From: Mesorhizobium denitrificans
GTDB lineage: Bacteria > Pseudomonadota > Alphaproteobacteria > Rhizobiales > Rhizobiaceae
NCBI RefSeq assembly: GCF_003403035.1
Contig: NZ_QURN01000004.1
Location: 310,001 to 374,000, forward strand
Reading direction: 5' to 3'
DNA: 64,000 nt
Part shown: one piece after another, positions 17,131 through 25,428 of the stretch
How the letters are laid out: the number at the start of each line of letters is the position of its first letter
Position numbering within the stretch: the first letter of the stretch is position 1
Notes under the pieces: generated by a model
What the model saw: the letters and a program-made list of their open reading frames with translations, nothing else
Databases searched by the model: none
Told to the model about the DNA's origin: nothing
Made by a program: the position numbers and the translations under genes

Positions 17131-17963
17131 TCATCGACACGCATCTGCATCTCATTGACCAATCGGCTTTGAGCTATCCTTGGCTGGCGGGGGTGCCAGC
17201 GCTCAATCGCGATTTCCTCTATACCGAATACGCTCAGCAAGCCTTGCGGGTTGGCATTTCGGGCGCGCTGCACATGGAGGTCGACGTTGACCCGGCAGAT
17301 ATCGATGCGGAAATCAGCTATGTCGAAAAGTTATCCAAGACACCGGGCAATCTCCTGCGCGGCGCAATTGCCTCCTGTCGACCCGAGGATGCTTCCTTCG
17401 CAGATTTTCTGGAACGCCAGCGGCAGAATCGATTCGTCAAAGGCTTTCGCCGCGTCCTGCATGTTGAACCTGACGAATTGTCCGAAAGCGCGCTGTTTCG
17501 GGAAAATATCAAGCGCATGCAAGGCACCGGATTGACATTCGATCTCTGCGTGCTGCCGCGACAAATTCCGCAGGCAATTGCGCTAGCTGACAATGCACCC
17601 GGCGTTCAGTTTATCCTGGACCATTGCGGCGTACCCGACATCAAAGGCAAAGCAGATCATCCATGGCGCGAGCACATGGTCGAAATCGCCAAGCGCCCCA
17701 ATGTGACGGCGAAGGTTTCTGGCGTGGTCGCCTATGCAGATGCGGAAAGCTGGACGGTCGAAACGTTGCGTCCTTATGTCGAGCACACGATTGGAAGCTT
17801 CGGATGGGATCGTGTTGTGTGGGGCAGTGACTGGCCGGTTTGCACGCTTGGTGGCGGGTTGACACACTGGGTCGCCGCAACACACGCAATTCTATCAGGT
17901 TCTTCCGAAGGCGAACGCACTGCGCTGCTTTCCGGTAACGCAACGCGTATCTGGAAACTCTAA
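17127..17963 (+). CDS. amidohydrolase, probable L-fucono-1,5-lactonase
   Basis: A 278-residue amidohydrolase-superfamily protein of the COG3618 group. It begins with the metal motif DTHLHL and continues with FILDHCGVPDIKG and VVWGSDWPVC, the usual third block supplying the catalytic Asp. Enzymes of this group open sugar-acid lactones, including L-fuconolactone, to the free acid. That step is exactly what links the fucose dehydrogenase and fuconate dehydratase. It is coupled to the IclR gene by an ATGA overlap, and its stop overlaps the convergent gene's stop (CTAA, 17960-17963). Confidence 0.85.
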   Translation: MIIDTHLHLIDQSALSYPWLAGVPALNRDFLYTEYAQQALRVGISGALHMEVDVDPADIDAEISYVEKLSKTPGNLLRGAIASCRPEDASFADFLERQRQNRFVKGFRRVLHVEPDELSESALFRENIKRMQGTGLTFDLCVLPRQIPQAIALADNAPGVQFILDHCGVPDIKGKADHPWREHMVEIAKRPNVTAKVSGVVAYADAESWTVETLRPYVEHTIGSFGWDRVVWGSDWPVCTLGGGLTHWVAATHAILSGSSEGERTALLSGNATRIWKL

Positions 17964-19084
17964 AAGCTCTCGAGAAACAGCCGGTTGATGTCGTTTACGA
18001 CATCGCGAGCAGCGCGCTTTTCCAATAGCCCATCGTTGATGCAGTCGGATGCGGCTTGCTGGAAGCCCATATAGCCATCGTGGCGCGGGCGAACCCAAGC
18101 GCCCTCGAGCGTCTTTCTTGTGTCCCGATAGAAATTGCCAGTCGCCTTGTTTACGGCCTCGTCTTCCCAAGCAGTCGAATGTCCCGGCTGCCCGCCGGAT
18201 TTGGGGTAGACGCTGCGCTGGATATCGCCGCTGGCAACGAAATAGGCGAAATCGATAGCTGCCTGCTTTGCCTCACTAAACGCCGAAACGGCGATCCCCG
18301 TACCACCGAGCGCCGATCCTATCGGCCTGCTACCTGCCGCTACGGGGATGTCGGCAAACCGCAATTTGTTCGGGCGAAAACCATCAAGCGCATAACTCAC
18401 ATAACCATAGATCAGCGGTGAGCAGGCAATCTCTGACCCTTCCTCCGCCATTTGCTCCGAAACGGCGATGGGGTCCATTTCGAAACAAGCCGGATCGACG
18501 AGATCAGCAATTTCGCGGATCATCTCGAACGCACGTGCGCCGGCCTCGAGCGCGATCAATTCACCCTCAACAGCACATGGCGTGCCGAGATTTGCGGACA
18601 AAGTGTAAAACGTCATCAGGCAATGTGGCGGGCGCAGTGGCAGAAGCACACGCCCTTGTCTTGCGAGGTCGAGCACCTCATCCCAACGCTGCGGCGCGGT
18701 CTGTATAAGATCAGGCCGAAACGCCTGAACCTGCGCTGCCGCATCAATCGGAAATGCCCATTGGCGACCTTGCCAATTGTAACTTGGATAAGATTGTCCA
18801 ACGCTGCCACGCGCCAGCGCATCCCGTTCATTTTCTCGGCTAGCCACATCAAGCGGTTCAAGGCAGCCCTCGGCAGTAATCTGCCCGACATGCGGGTGAT
18901 CGATGACGATCAGATCATATGCTTGCGCAAGTTCCTTTACCGGAAAGGACTCAAAATCCTGAAGCGAGCGTTTGTCCCAATCGATGCCGACGCCAGACTT
19001 TTCGGTCCACGCGGCGCTGCAACCGATCATGGGGTCGTAGCCGCGTGGATGGCTCCACGTCATACCTTTCAGACGAACATTCAC
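17960..19084 (-). CDS. solute-binding-protein-like protein without export signal
   Basis: A 374-residue protein with a family-1 periplasmic binding-protein fold (YDLIVIDHPHVGQI, QWAFPIDAAAQVQAFRPDLI, GTGIAVSAFSEAKQAAIDFA). The sequence starts directly at the mature domain (LKGMTWSHPRGYDPM) and shows no signal peptide or lipobox, so it is predicted to stay in the cytoplasm. It begins with GTG inside a GTGA overlap with the CoA-transferase stop, so the two are translated together. It may be a ligand sensor or chaperone for the CoA-transferase pathway. An unannotated upstream signal is excluded by the overlap. Fold is fairly sure; role is unknown. Confidence 0.72.
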   Translation of the reverse strand: MNVRLKGMTWSHPRGYDPMIGCSAAWTEKSGVGIDWDKRSLQDFESFPVKELAQAYDLIVIDHPHVGQITAEGCLEPLDVASRENERDALARGSVGQSYPSYNWQGRQWAFPIDAAAQVQAFRPDLIQTAPQRWDEVLDLARQGRVLLPLRPPHCLMTFYTLSANLGTPCAVEGELIALEAGARAFEMIREIADLVDPACFEMDPIAVSEQMAEEGSEIACSPLIYGYVSYALDGFRPNKLRFADIPVAAGSRPIGSALGGTGIAVSAFSEAKQAAIDFAYFVASGDIQRSVYPKSGGQPGHSTAWEDEAVNKATGNFYRDTRKTLEGAWVRPRHDGYMGFQQAASDCINDGLLEKRAARDVVNDINRLFLESF

Positions 19085-20280
19085 AGTCCGAATTCCTTGC
19101 GGATTGCCTCGCTCTGTTCGCCAACACGCGGCGCGGCTCTAGCCACGCGCGGACGCACGCCATTTATTCGCAGCGGCACGCGTGTCGTGGCGATCGAGAC
19201 GTTGTCCTCGCGCTGTACCGTCTGGAGCATATCGAGCACGGCGAATCCATCGCTGGCGATCAATTCCTGCCAATTCAATACTTTCGCGCACCAGATATCG
19301 GCGGGTTCAAGAATGGCCAGCCACTCATCGATGTTCTTTGTCGCAACGCGCTTTGCGATGATTTGCTTGATGTCATCGCGCTTACCAAACCAGCTAGCAG
19401 GCTTGTCCGAATAGGGCGCGAGTTCTGCCTGCAACCCCAACAACTCCGCCAGTTTCGGGATCGGCGTCATGGCAATTGCCAGAAACCCGTCCTTGGCTGG
19501 ATAAACGCCATAGGGCGCGGATAGATAAGCGTGAGCACTGCGGAAGTTGGAGCGCTTCGGAAGTCGTCCGCCGTCATTCAAATATGTTGTCAGCACCTCA
19601 AACTGGAAGTCTACCAGAGCTTCCAGAAGACTCGTCTCGACATGGCTACCCTTACCGGTCACGCCGCGTTTCACCAGCGCCGCCAATATGCCCTGACATG
19701 CCGCTGCACCCGCCAGCATATCTGCGACCGCCAGCCCGAACGGCACAGGTCCCTGCTCCTCGTCGCCGTTCAGCCACATCACGCCGGAACGTGACTGCGC
19801 GAGCAAATCCTGCCCCGGACGGTCCACCCACGGACCTTCCTCGCCATACCCACTGATAGAGGCATAGACGATGCGCGGATTGATCTGCTTCACCGTTTCG
19901 TAGTCGAGACCAAGACGAGCTATGACGCCGGGTCTGAAATTCTGGATCAGCACATCAGCCTGACCGATCAGCTTCCGCAAAGAAGCCAGATCGTCCTTGT
20001 TCTTCAGGTCGATGGCGAGGCTTTCCTTGCCTCGATTGATCGCGTGGAAGAGCGTCGAGTCGCCGCCTATTTCTGTATCGCTGAGATAGAGCCTGCGAGA
20101 AAGATCACCGCCGTCTGGCCGCTCGATTTTTATAACGCGCGCACCCAGGTCAAGCATGCGCAGCGAGCAATATGGTCCAGACAGAAACTGGCTCATATCC
20201 AGCACCACTATGCCGTTCAGCGGAAGATCGTCACGCAAACTTTCGCTCGAAGTGGGGCTGTCAGCGGCCGACAAATCCAT
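19081..20280 (-). CDS. CaiB/BaiF family CoA-transferase
   Basis: A 399-residue class III CoA-transferase. It shows LSGPYCSLRMLDLGARVIKIERP, the DGGDLSR loop, the catalytic-aspartate region GKESLAIDLKNKDD, and later GKGSHVETSLLEALVDF. Such enzymes move CoA between carboxylic acids without a covalent acyl-enzyme on glutamate. The ATG at 20280 is chosen because GGAGG lies seven bases upstream; an upstream ATG at 20310 lacks this. It forms a two-gene operon with the binding-protein-like gene. The substrate acid is unknown. Confidence 0.85.
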   Translation of the reverse strand: MDLSAADSPTSSESLRDDLPLNGIVVLDMSQFLSGPYCSLRMLDLGARVIKIERPDGGDLSRRLYLSDTEIGGDSTLFHAINRGKESLAIDLKNKDDLASLRKLIGQADVLIQNFRPGVIARLGLDYETVKQINPRIVYASISGYGEEGPWVDRPGQDLLAQSRSGVMWLNGDEEQGPVPFGLAVADMLAGAAACQGILAALVKRGVTGKGSHVETSLLEALVDFQFEVLTTYLNDGGRLPKRSNFRSAHAYLSAPYGVYPAKDGFLAIAMTPIPKLAELLGLQAELAPYSDKPASWFGKRDDIKQIIAKRVATKNIDEWLAILEPADIWCAKVLNWQELIASDGFAVLDMLQTVQREDNVSIATTRVPLRINGVRPRVARAAPRVGEQSEAIRKEFGL

Positions 20281-20412
20281 TTTATCCTCCGTATTCTCTT
20301 GTGAATACATTTTTCACATATGAGACATGACTGCAAGAGGTGTTAATCAAATGTATAGCCGCGCGCGACCAGCATGTGCGCGTGCTGCGTTGATCTGTTC
20401 GAGTGAGGAGCC

Positions 20413-21234
20413 CTATTCGGGGGCGACCGTAAGCGTTGTTCCCGCAGAATGGATGGCCGAAACGAATTCGCGAGGCGGTTGCTGGTCCGTGATCATCTCA
20501 TTGAAACCATCAAATGCGCAGACTTGCACGAGCCCGTGTTTCCCGAACTTTGTATAATCGGTGACAACCGCCGTTCTCGCGCCGCGTGAGAGCACCATGC
20601 GCGCGAACTCCGCTTCTTCGAGATTATAATCCATCAGGCCAAGACGAGCGTCTATCGCCCCCGCAGTTACAAACGCGTGGGTCACACTAAAGTGCGATAC
20701 GAACTCATTGGCCGAGACGCCGAACGCCGCGCCATTGTCACTGCGCAGTTCTCCGCCCGCCATATAGACCTTGTTGCCGTTGACGATGGCCAGCGTGCGG
20801 GCAATGTCCGATGAATTGGTTACGACCGTCAAACGGCGATGGCCGAGCAATTCGCGCGCCAGATAGCTTGTTGTGGTTCCCGTATCGAGCATGATGGAAT
20901 CGCCATCACGGATACTCGCCGCAGCATGGCGTGCAATCGCGCGCTTGCCCTCTGCATTGTCACGCATGCGTCGTTCGAACGGCGCTTCGCCGGTCAAGTT
21001 CGGCAGGCCGATAGCACCGTGCATTTTGACGACGGCGCCTTCATCTGCCAACGGCTTCACATCGCGCCTAACCGTTTCAAGCGAAACGCCAAGCCGCTCG
21101 GCCAGATTGGCGACGGTTATCGTTCCTTCTGCTTGCAGCAGCCGCATTATTTCGCCGTGACGCTTTGAATACACCACCTTCGCGAGCCCATTGTATGAGG
21201 TATTTTGCGGCATCATCACATAATTGCGAAGCAT
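20413..21234 (-). CDS. DeoR-family regulator
   Basis: A 273-residue repressor-type protein. The N-terminal DeoR winged helix (KRHGEIMRLLQAEGTITVANLAERLGVS and ETVRRDVKPL, about 24-75) is followed by the DeoRC sensor domain with DTGTTTSYLA and VTNS motifs that bind phosphorylated metabolites. The start is uncertain: ATGs at 21234, 21216 and 21213 are in frame and none has a good Shine-Dalgarno. It is divergent from the betaine-type importer and likely controls that operon, which includes a kinase that could make its ligand. Confidence 0.82.
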   Translation of the reverse strand: MLRNYVMMPQNTSYNGLAKVVYSKRHGEIMRLLQAEGTITVANLAERLGVSLETVRRDVKPLADEGAVVKMHGAIGLPNLTGEAPFERRMRDNAEGKRAIARHAAASIRDGDSIMLDTGTTTSYLARELLGHRRLTVVTNSSDIARTLAIVNGNKVYMAGGELRSDNGAAFGVSANEFVSHFSVTHAFVTAGAIDARLGLMDYNLEEAEFARMVLSRGARTAVVTDYTKFGKHGLVQVCAFDGFNEMITDQQPPREFVSAIHSAGTTLTVAPE

Positions 21235-21345
21235 ATTCAGTCAAAATGCCATGAAAAGCCACAAATTCTTGTTGACGGATCGCCCCTTCGCGGTAACACT
21301 CCCTCGATCAATAAAAATAAAAAATACCTGCCAGAGGAGAATCGC
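21235..21345. promoter_or_regulatory. divergent promoter region of deoR-type gene and betaine operon
   Basis: The 111-bp gap holds TTGACG at 21273-21278 on the plus strand. A TAACAC at the proper distance is only a partial -10 match. An A-rich stretch and a good AGAGGAGA ribosome site precede the ProX-like start at 21346. No DeoR palindrome is obvious. Confidence 0.35.
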
Positions 21346-22311
21346 ATGAATCGGGCGAGGCGTTTTCTATTGGGTTGCACGAGTGCCCTGATGCTGTCGG
21401 TGGCGGCCGGCAGCGTTCCAGCCTTTTCGCAAGAATCCACGGATCCCATAAAGCTTACATTACATGACTGGACCGGCCAGCTCATCACCACCCACATCAT
21501 GGGCGAGGTGCTGAAGAAAGGCGGCTACAACGTAGACTACGTGCAGGCTGACTATCTGGCGCAATTTGCTGGCCTCGAAACCGGTGACCTCGATGTTGCG
21601 ATGGAAATGTGGGAAACCACAGGCCGCGACGCCATGGATGCAGCGACAGCCACCGGGAAAGTGGAGAATTTCGGACCCACTGGCATGAAAGCCAAGGAAG
21701 AGTGGTGGTATCCGGAATATATGAAAGAGAAATGCCCTGGCCTTCCCAATTGGGAAGCGCTGAAGGACGAGAAATGCGCAGAAGCGTTTTCTACCGCGGA
21801 AACCGCACCGAAGGGGCGTTATCTCGGTGGACCGGTCACCTGGGGCGGCTTTGACGATGAACGCGTAGAAGCGCTGGGATTACCGTTTGAGGTGGTTCAT
21901 GCCGGCACGGATGCGGCGCTGTTCGCGGAGTTGGAGTCCGCATATCAGCGCAAGGCGCCGATCATGCTTTGGATTTACGCACCGCACTGGGCACCCTCAA
22001 AATACAAGGGCGAGTGGGTCGAGTTCCCGCAATATACAAAGGAATGTTACACCGATCCGGCTTGGGGTTCGAACCCCGATGCCCTCTATGATTGCGGCAA
22101 GCCATTTGGTGAAATCTGGAAAGTGGGTTGGGTTGGCGTAAAGGATAAGTGGCCCGGCGCATATAAGGCGATCAAGGCTTTCACCCTCGATAATGATGAA
22201 ATGGGCCAAATGATCACCAAAGTCGATCTTGAGGGCAAATCAGTGGACGACGTAGTGGCCGAATGGATGGGCAAGAACGAAGCGCGCTGGTCAGATTGGA
22301 TCAAGAAGTAG
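21346..22311 (+). CDS. glycine betaine/choline-type ABC binding protein (ProX/OpuAC family)
   Basis: A 321-residue periplasmic protein. The signal peptide (MNRARRFLLGCTSALML, cut near AFS-Q) is followed by an OpuAC domain beginning IKLTLHDWTGQL. Many tryptophans (WETTGRD, EEWWYPEYM, TWGGFDD, APHWAPS) could form the aromatic box that holds a quaternary ammonium group. Four cysteines in the mature part could form two disulfides, which suggests a periplasmic fold. The start follows AGAGGAGA. Downstream dehydrogenases for N-methyl groups support a methylated-amine ligand such as glycine betaine or dimethylglycine. Confidence 0.85.
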   Translation: MNRARRFLLGCTSALMLSVAAGSVPAFSQESTDPIKLTLHDWTGQLITTHIMGEVLKKGGYNVDYVQADYLAQFAGLETGDLDVAMEMWETTGRDAMDAATATGKVENFGPTGMKAKEEWWYPEYMKEKCPGLPNWEALKDEKCAEAFSTAETAPKGRYLGGPVTWGGFDDERVEALGLPFEVVHAGTDAALFAELESAYQRKAPIMLWIYAPHWAPSKYKGEWVEFPQYTKECYTDPAWGSNPDALYDCGKPFGEIWKVGWVGVKDKWPGAYKAIKAFTLDNDEMGQMITKVDLEGKSVDDVVAEWMGKNEARWSDWIKK

Positions 22312-22323
22312 GAGCTTGGGGGA

Positions 22324-22357
22324 GCCCGCCGCCAACAGGGGCTTATGCGCGGCGGGC
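22324..22357. terminator. hairpin between the binding-protein and ATPase genes
   Basis: GCCCGCCGC (22324-22332) and GCGGCGGGC (22349-22357) are perfect inverses with a 16-base loop. No T-run follows, so this is more likely an attenuator or mRNA-stabilising stem that favours the binding protein than a full terminator. Confidence 0.55.
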
Positions 22358-22396
22358 ATACTGTTTGCGTGCCGAAGACTACAGACCGGATGAAGA

Positions 22397-23413
22397 ATGG
22401 CAGTGCAGGAAGAAAAACTCATATGCCGCAATGTCTGGAAAATCTTCGGGTCGGGGGCACGCGAATTTCTGGTGGCCTCGGGGGGTAGTCCCGAGCTTGA
22501 TGCGCTTGGGAAATCAGGCCTCGTCGGTGCGGTAAGGGGTGTAAACCTAGGGGTCCGTGCCGGCGAGATCTTTGTCATTATGGGACTATCAGGGTCTGGC
22601 AAGTCTACGCTTGTGCGGTGCTTGTCGCGATTGATCGAGCCAACCTCCGGCGAGATCATTTTCAACGGCGAAAATCTGCTCGCGGCAAGCGATGCACGGA
22701 TGATCGAAATCCGCCGTCATCAAATGGGCATGGTGTTTCAGAATTTCGCGCTGCTGCCACATCTGACAGTGCTCGCAAACGTTGCGTTCCCATTGGAGGT
22801 GCAAGGTGTCGATCGCGCCGCGCGCGAAGCCCGCGCGCAAAAGATGATCGAGTTGGTCGGTCTGGCGGGGCGCGAACGTTTCTTTCCGCGAGAGCTTTCC
22901 GGTGGCCAGCAGCAGCGCGTCGGTATTGCGCGTTCGCTCGCGGTTGAGCCGGAGCTTTGGTTTCTGGATGAACCGTTCTCTGCGCTCGATCCGCTCATTC
23001 GTCGCGAGATGCAGGACGAGTTCATTCGCCTGCAATCGGTGCTCAAGAAAACCATCGTTTTCATAACGCATGATTTCGACGAAGCGATCCGTTTGGCGGA
23101 CCGTATAGCGATCATGAAAGATGGTGCGATCGTGCAGGCGGGTACGCCTGAGGAACTGGTCATGCAGCCGGCGGATGCTTACGTCGCGGCGTTCACGCGT
23201 AACGTCGCAAAGGCCAAGGTTCTGCGTGCCGCATCCGTTATGAAGTCGACCAGCACAGCGGCCGGCCCGACCGTGTCACACCGTACAACAATTGCCGATG
23301 CAGCGACCCAGTTCGCTCCGGGTTTTGATGTTCTGGCTGTAGAGGACGAAACCGGCAAGACAATCGGCGCGCTGCACCGCGCTGATGTTGTCGATGTGTT
23401 GATGCGAGGGTGA
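22397..23413 (+). CDS. glycine betaine-type ABC importer ATPase (ProV-like)
   Basis: A 338-residue ATPase of the OpuAA/ProV family. Walker A is GLSGSGKST, the signature is [16 protein letters not shown], Walker B is [13 protein letters not shown], and THDFDEAIRLADR follows. The N-terminal insertion (EFLVASGGSPELDALGKSG) is typical of ProV. The C-terminal segment after about residue 265 resembles one weak CBS-like repeat rather than a full pair, so osmotic sensing through CBS domains may be absent. The gene ends 1 bp before the permease gene. Confidence 0.88.
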   Translation: MAVQEEKLICRNVWKIFGSGAREFLVASGGSPELDALGKSGLVGAVRGVNLGVRAGEIFVIMGLSGSGKSTLVRCLSRLIEPTSGEIIFNGENLLAASDARMIEIRRHQMGMVFQNFALLPHLTVLANVAFPLEVQGVDRAAREARAQKMIELVGLAGRERFFPRELSGGQQQRVGIARSLAVEPELWFLDEPFSALDPLIRREMQDEFIRLQSVLKKTIVFITHDFDEAIRLADRIAIMKDGAIVQAGTPEELVMQPADAYVAAFTRNVAKAKVLRAASVMKSTSTAAGPTVSHRTTIADAATQFAPGFDVLAVEDETGKTIGALHRADVVDVLMRG

Positions 23414-23414
23414 G

Positions 23415-25394
23415 ATGGAATCATCACGCCGCATCTCCATCATTGGCTGGGCGGTCGCGTTAACTGCATTCGTGCTGCTCTGGAAATTTGGGGAGCCGGT
23501 TGCAAAGTGGGCGTTCGACTATCCCAAGGCATGGATCATCCCAGCCGCTCGATGGATCAGCAACGCGCTGAAATGGTTGCTCAATGATGCAACCTTCGGC
23601 CTGTTCACTTTCACGCAGCTAACCCGATTCATCGCCGCTGTCGTAGACGTGCCTTATCGTGCCGCGCTGAGCCTCCTCTCGACTGGCCTGCTATCGGGGC
23701 AAGGTTCCTCCGCGATTCAACTCCTGCCACCACTATCGTGGATCTCGGTCATCGCAATCGTCGGCATGATCGGCCATTACGCCGGCGGCTGGCGTTTAGC
23801 GTTGTTCGCAGCAGGCTGCTTCCTGTTCCTCGCAATATTCGGCCAATGGAACAGCGCGATGGTTACGCTGGCGTCGATCCTCGTCGCAGCACCAATCGGC
23901 GTTATAGGTGGTTTGTTGCTCGGGCTCGCAGCCTATCGGTGGGCGCAATTCGAGAAGGCGCTAATGCCATTGCTCGACCTGATGCAAACGATCCCGGTTT
24001 TTGCATATCTGGTTCCAATCCTTTTCCTGTTCGGTTTCGGACCGACAGCGGCCATAGTCGCTACCGTCATATATGCCATGCCGCCAATGACACGCATTAC
24101 GATTTTGGCTCTGCGCGGCGTGCCATCGGAAGTGCAAGAACTCGGCCATATGATTGGATGTACGCGCCGGCAAATGACGTGGCGCGTTATGGTGCCGTCT
24201 GCACGCGACAGTCTGATGGTTGGTGTAAACCAGGTGATCATGCTTTCGCTCAACATGGTCATCATCGCTTCGATGATCGGAGCAGGAGGGCTCGGCTTCG
24301 ACGTATTGGCTGCGCTGCGTCGCCTGGACATTGGAGCGGGTCTACTGGCAGGGCTTGCGATTGTTGCGTTGGCTGTTGCGCTCGATCGGCTGAGTCAGGC
24401 AATGGCGCTTAAGATGGGCGACTTCCATGCTGACACAGGAAACAAGAGCTTCATCGCCCGCTATCCCTATCTCTTCGTAGCTCTTTTGGTGATTGTCGCG
24501 ACTGCAGTTCTGGGGCTCGCCATTCCCGCCATCCAGACCTATCCGCAAACCATGACCATCGCCAGTGGCACGGCAATTGGCCGCGCGGTTGAATGGATAA
24601 ACGTGAACTATTTCGACACGCTCGAAGCAATCAAGAATACGATGCTGCTGAATGTGCTTGTGCCGTTCAAGCGCTTTCTGGGCGGTTTGCCGTGGTTGGG
24701 CGTAACGGGTCTGCTTGCCTATGCCGGCTGGCGTCTGGGCGGATTGCGGCTGGCGCTCCTTGTGGCTGTCCTTGCTTTTCTCATCGCCGCTACAGGTCAA
24801 TGGGAAAAGGCGATGATCACCGTCTATCTGTGCGGTGTATCCGTGGTAATTGCCGCGCTGATAGGCATTCCAATTGGGATCGTTTCGGCCGAACGTAAAC
24901 AGCTTTGGCGCGTTGTTCAGGCCATTATCGATACGCTGCAAACTCTGCCCTCGTTCGTATATCTCATGCCTGCGGTTATGCTGTTCAGAGTTGGGGATTT
25001 CACGGCCATGTTGGCGGTCGTGGCCTATGCGATTGCGCCAGCCATTCGCTACACGGCGTTGGGGCTGCAAAAGGTCGAGCCACGCCTCATCGAAGCTGGC
25101 CGTGCGATGGGCTGCACAAAGTGGCAATTGCTCACCAAGATCAAGCTGAAGCTGGCGCTGCCTGACATCATGCTTGGCATAAACCAAACCATCATGTTCG
25201 CGTTGTCCATGCTCGTTATCACCGCACTGGTAGGTACGCGCGATCTTGGACAGGAAGTCTATATCGCACTCACCAAGGCAGATACCGGGCGCGGCCTGGT
25301 AGCGGGCCTCGCAGTAGCCTTCATCGCCATTATTGCCGACCGGCTCATCGCAGCAGGCGCGGCGCGAACCAAGATCAGGCTCGGCCTGCAATGA
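23415..25394 (+). CDS. tandem-domain betaine-type ABC permease (ProW-like)
   Basis: A 659-residue membrane protein formed from two ProW permease domains in one chain. The first EAA-type loop is VQELGHMIGCTRRQMTWRVM and the second is LIEAGRAMGCTKWQLLTKIK. Each is preceded by the conserved QTIPVFAYLVP or QTLPSFVYLMP helix. Single-domain ProW proteins are about 350 residues and act as homodimers; here both halves are covalently joined. It completes the importer with the ProX-like and ProV-like proteins and is followed 34 bp later by the first flavoprotein. Confidence 0.88.
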   Translation: MESSRRISIIGWAVALTAFVLLWKFGEPVAKWAFDYPKAWIIPAARWISNALKWLLNDATFGLFTFTQLTRFIAAVVDVPYRAALSLLSTGLLSGQGSSAIQLLPPLSWISVIAIVGMIGHYAGGWRLALFAAGCFLFLAIFGQWNSAMVTLASILVAAPIGVIGGLLLGLAAYRWAQFEKALMPLLDLMQTIPVFAYLVPILFLFGFGPTAAIVATVIYAMPPMTRITILALRGVPSEVQELGHMIGCTRRQMTWRVMVPSARDSLMVGVNQVIMLSLNMVIIASMIGAGGLGFDVLAALRRLDIGAGLLAGLAIVALAVALDRLSQAMALKMGDFHADTGNKSFIARYPYLFVALLVIVATAVLGLAIPAIQTYPQTMTIASGTAIGRAVEWINVNYFDTLEAIKNTMLLNVLVPFKRFLGGLPWLGVTGLLAYAGWRLGGLRLALLVAVLAFLIAATGQWEKAMITVYLCGVSVVIAALIGIPIGIVSAERKQLWRVVQAIIDTLQTLPSFVYLMPAVMLFRVGDFTAMLAVVAYAIAPAIRYTALGLQKVEPRLIEAGRAMGCTKWQLLTKIKLKLALPDIMLGINQTIMFALSMLVITALVGTRDLGQEVYIALTKADTGRGLVAGLAVAFIAIIADRLIAAGAARTKIRLGLQ

Positions 25395-25428
25395 CAAAAA
25401 AACCGCTTCGTATCGGGGAGACGTCCCA

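Noticed and set aside
22064-22077. GGGGTTCGAACCCC, tRNA T-arm-like palindrome
   Set aside because: Inside the ProX-like gene (reads WGSNPD), no cloverleaf can be built from the flanking bases.
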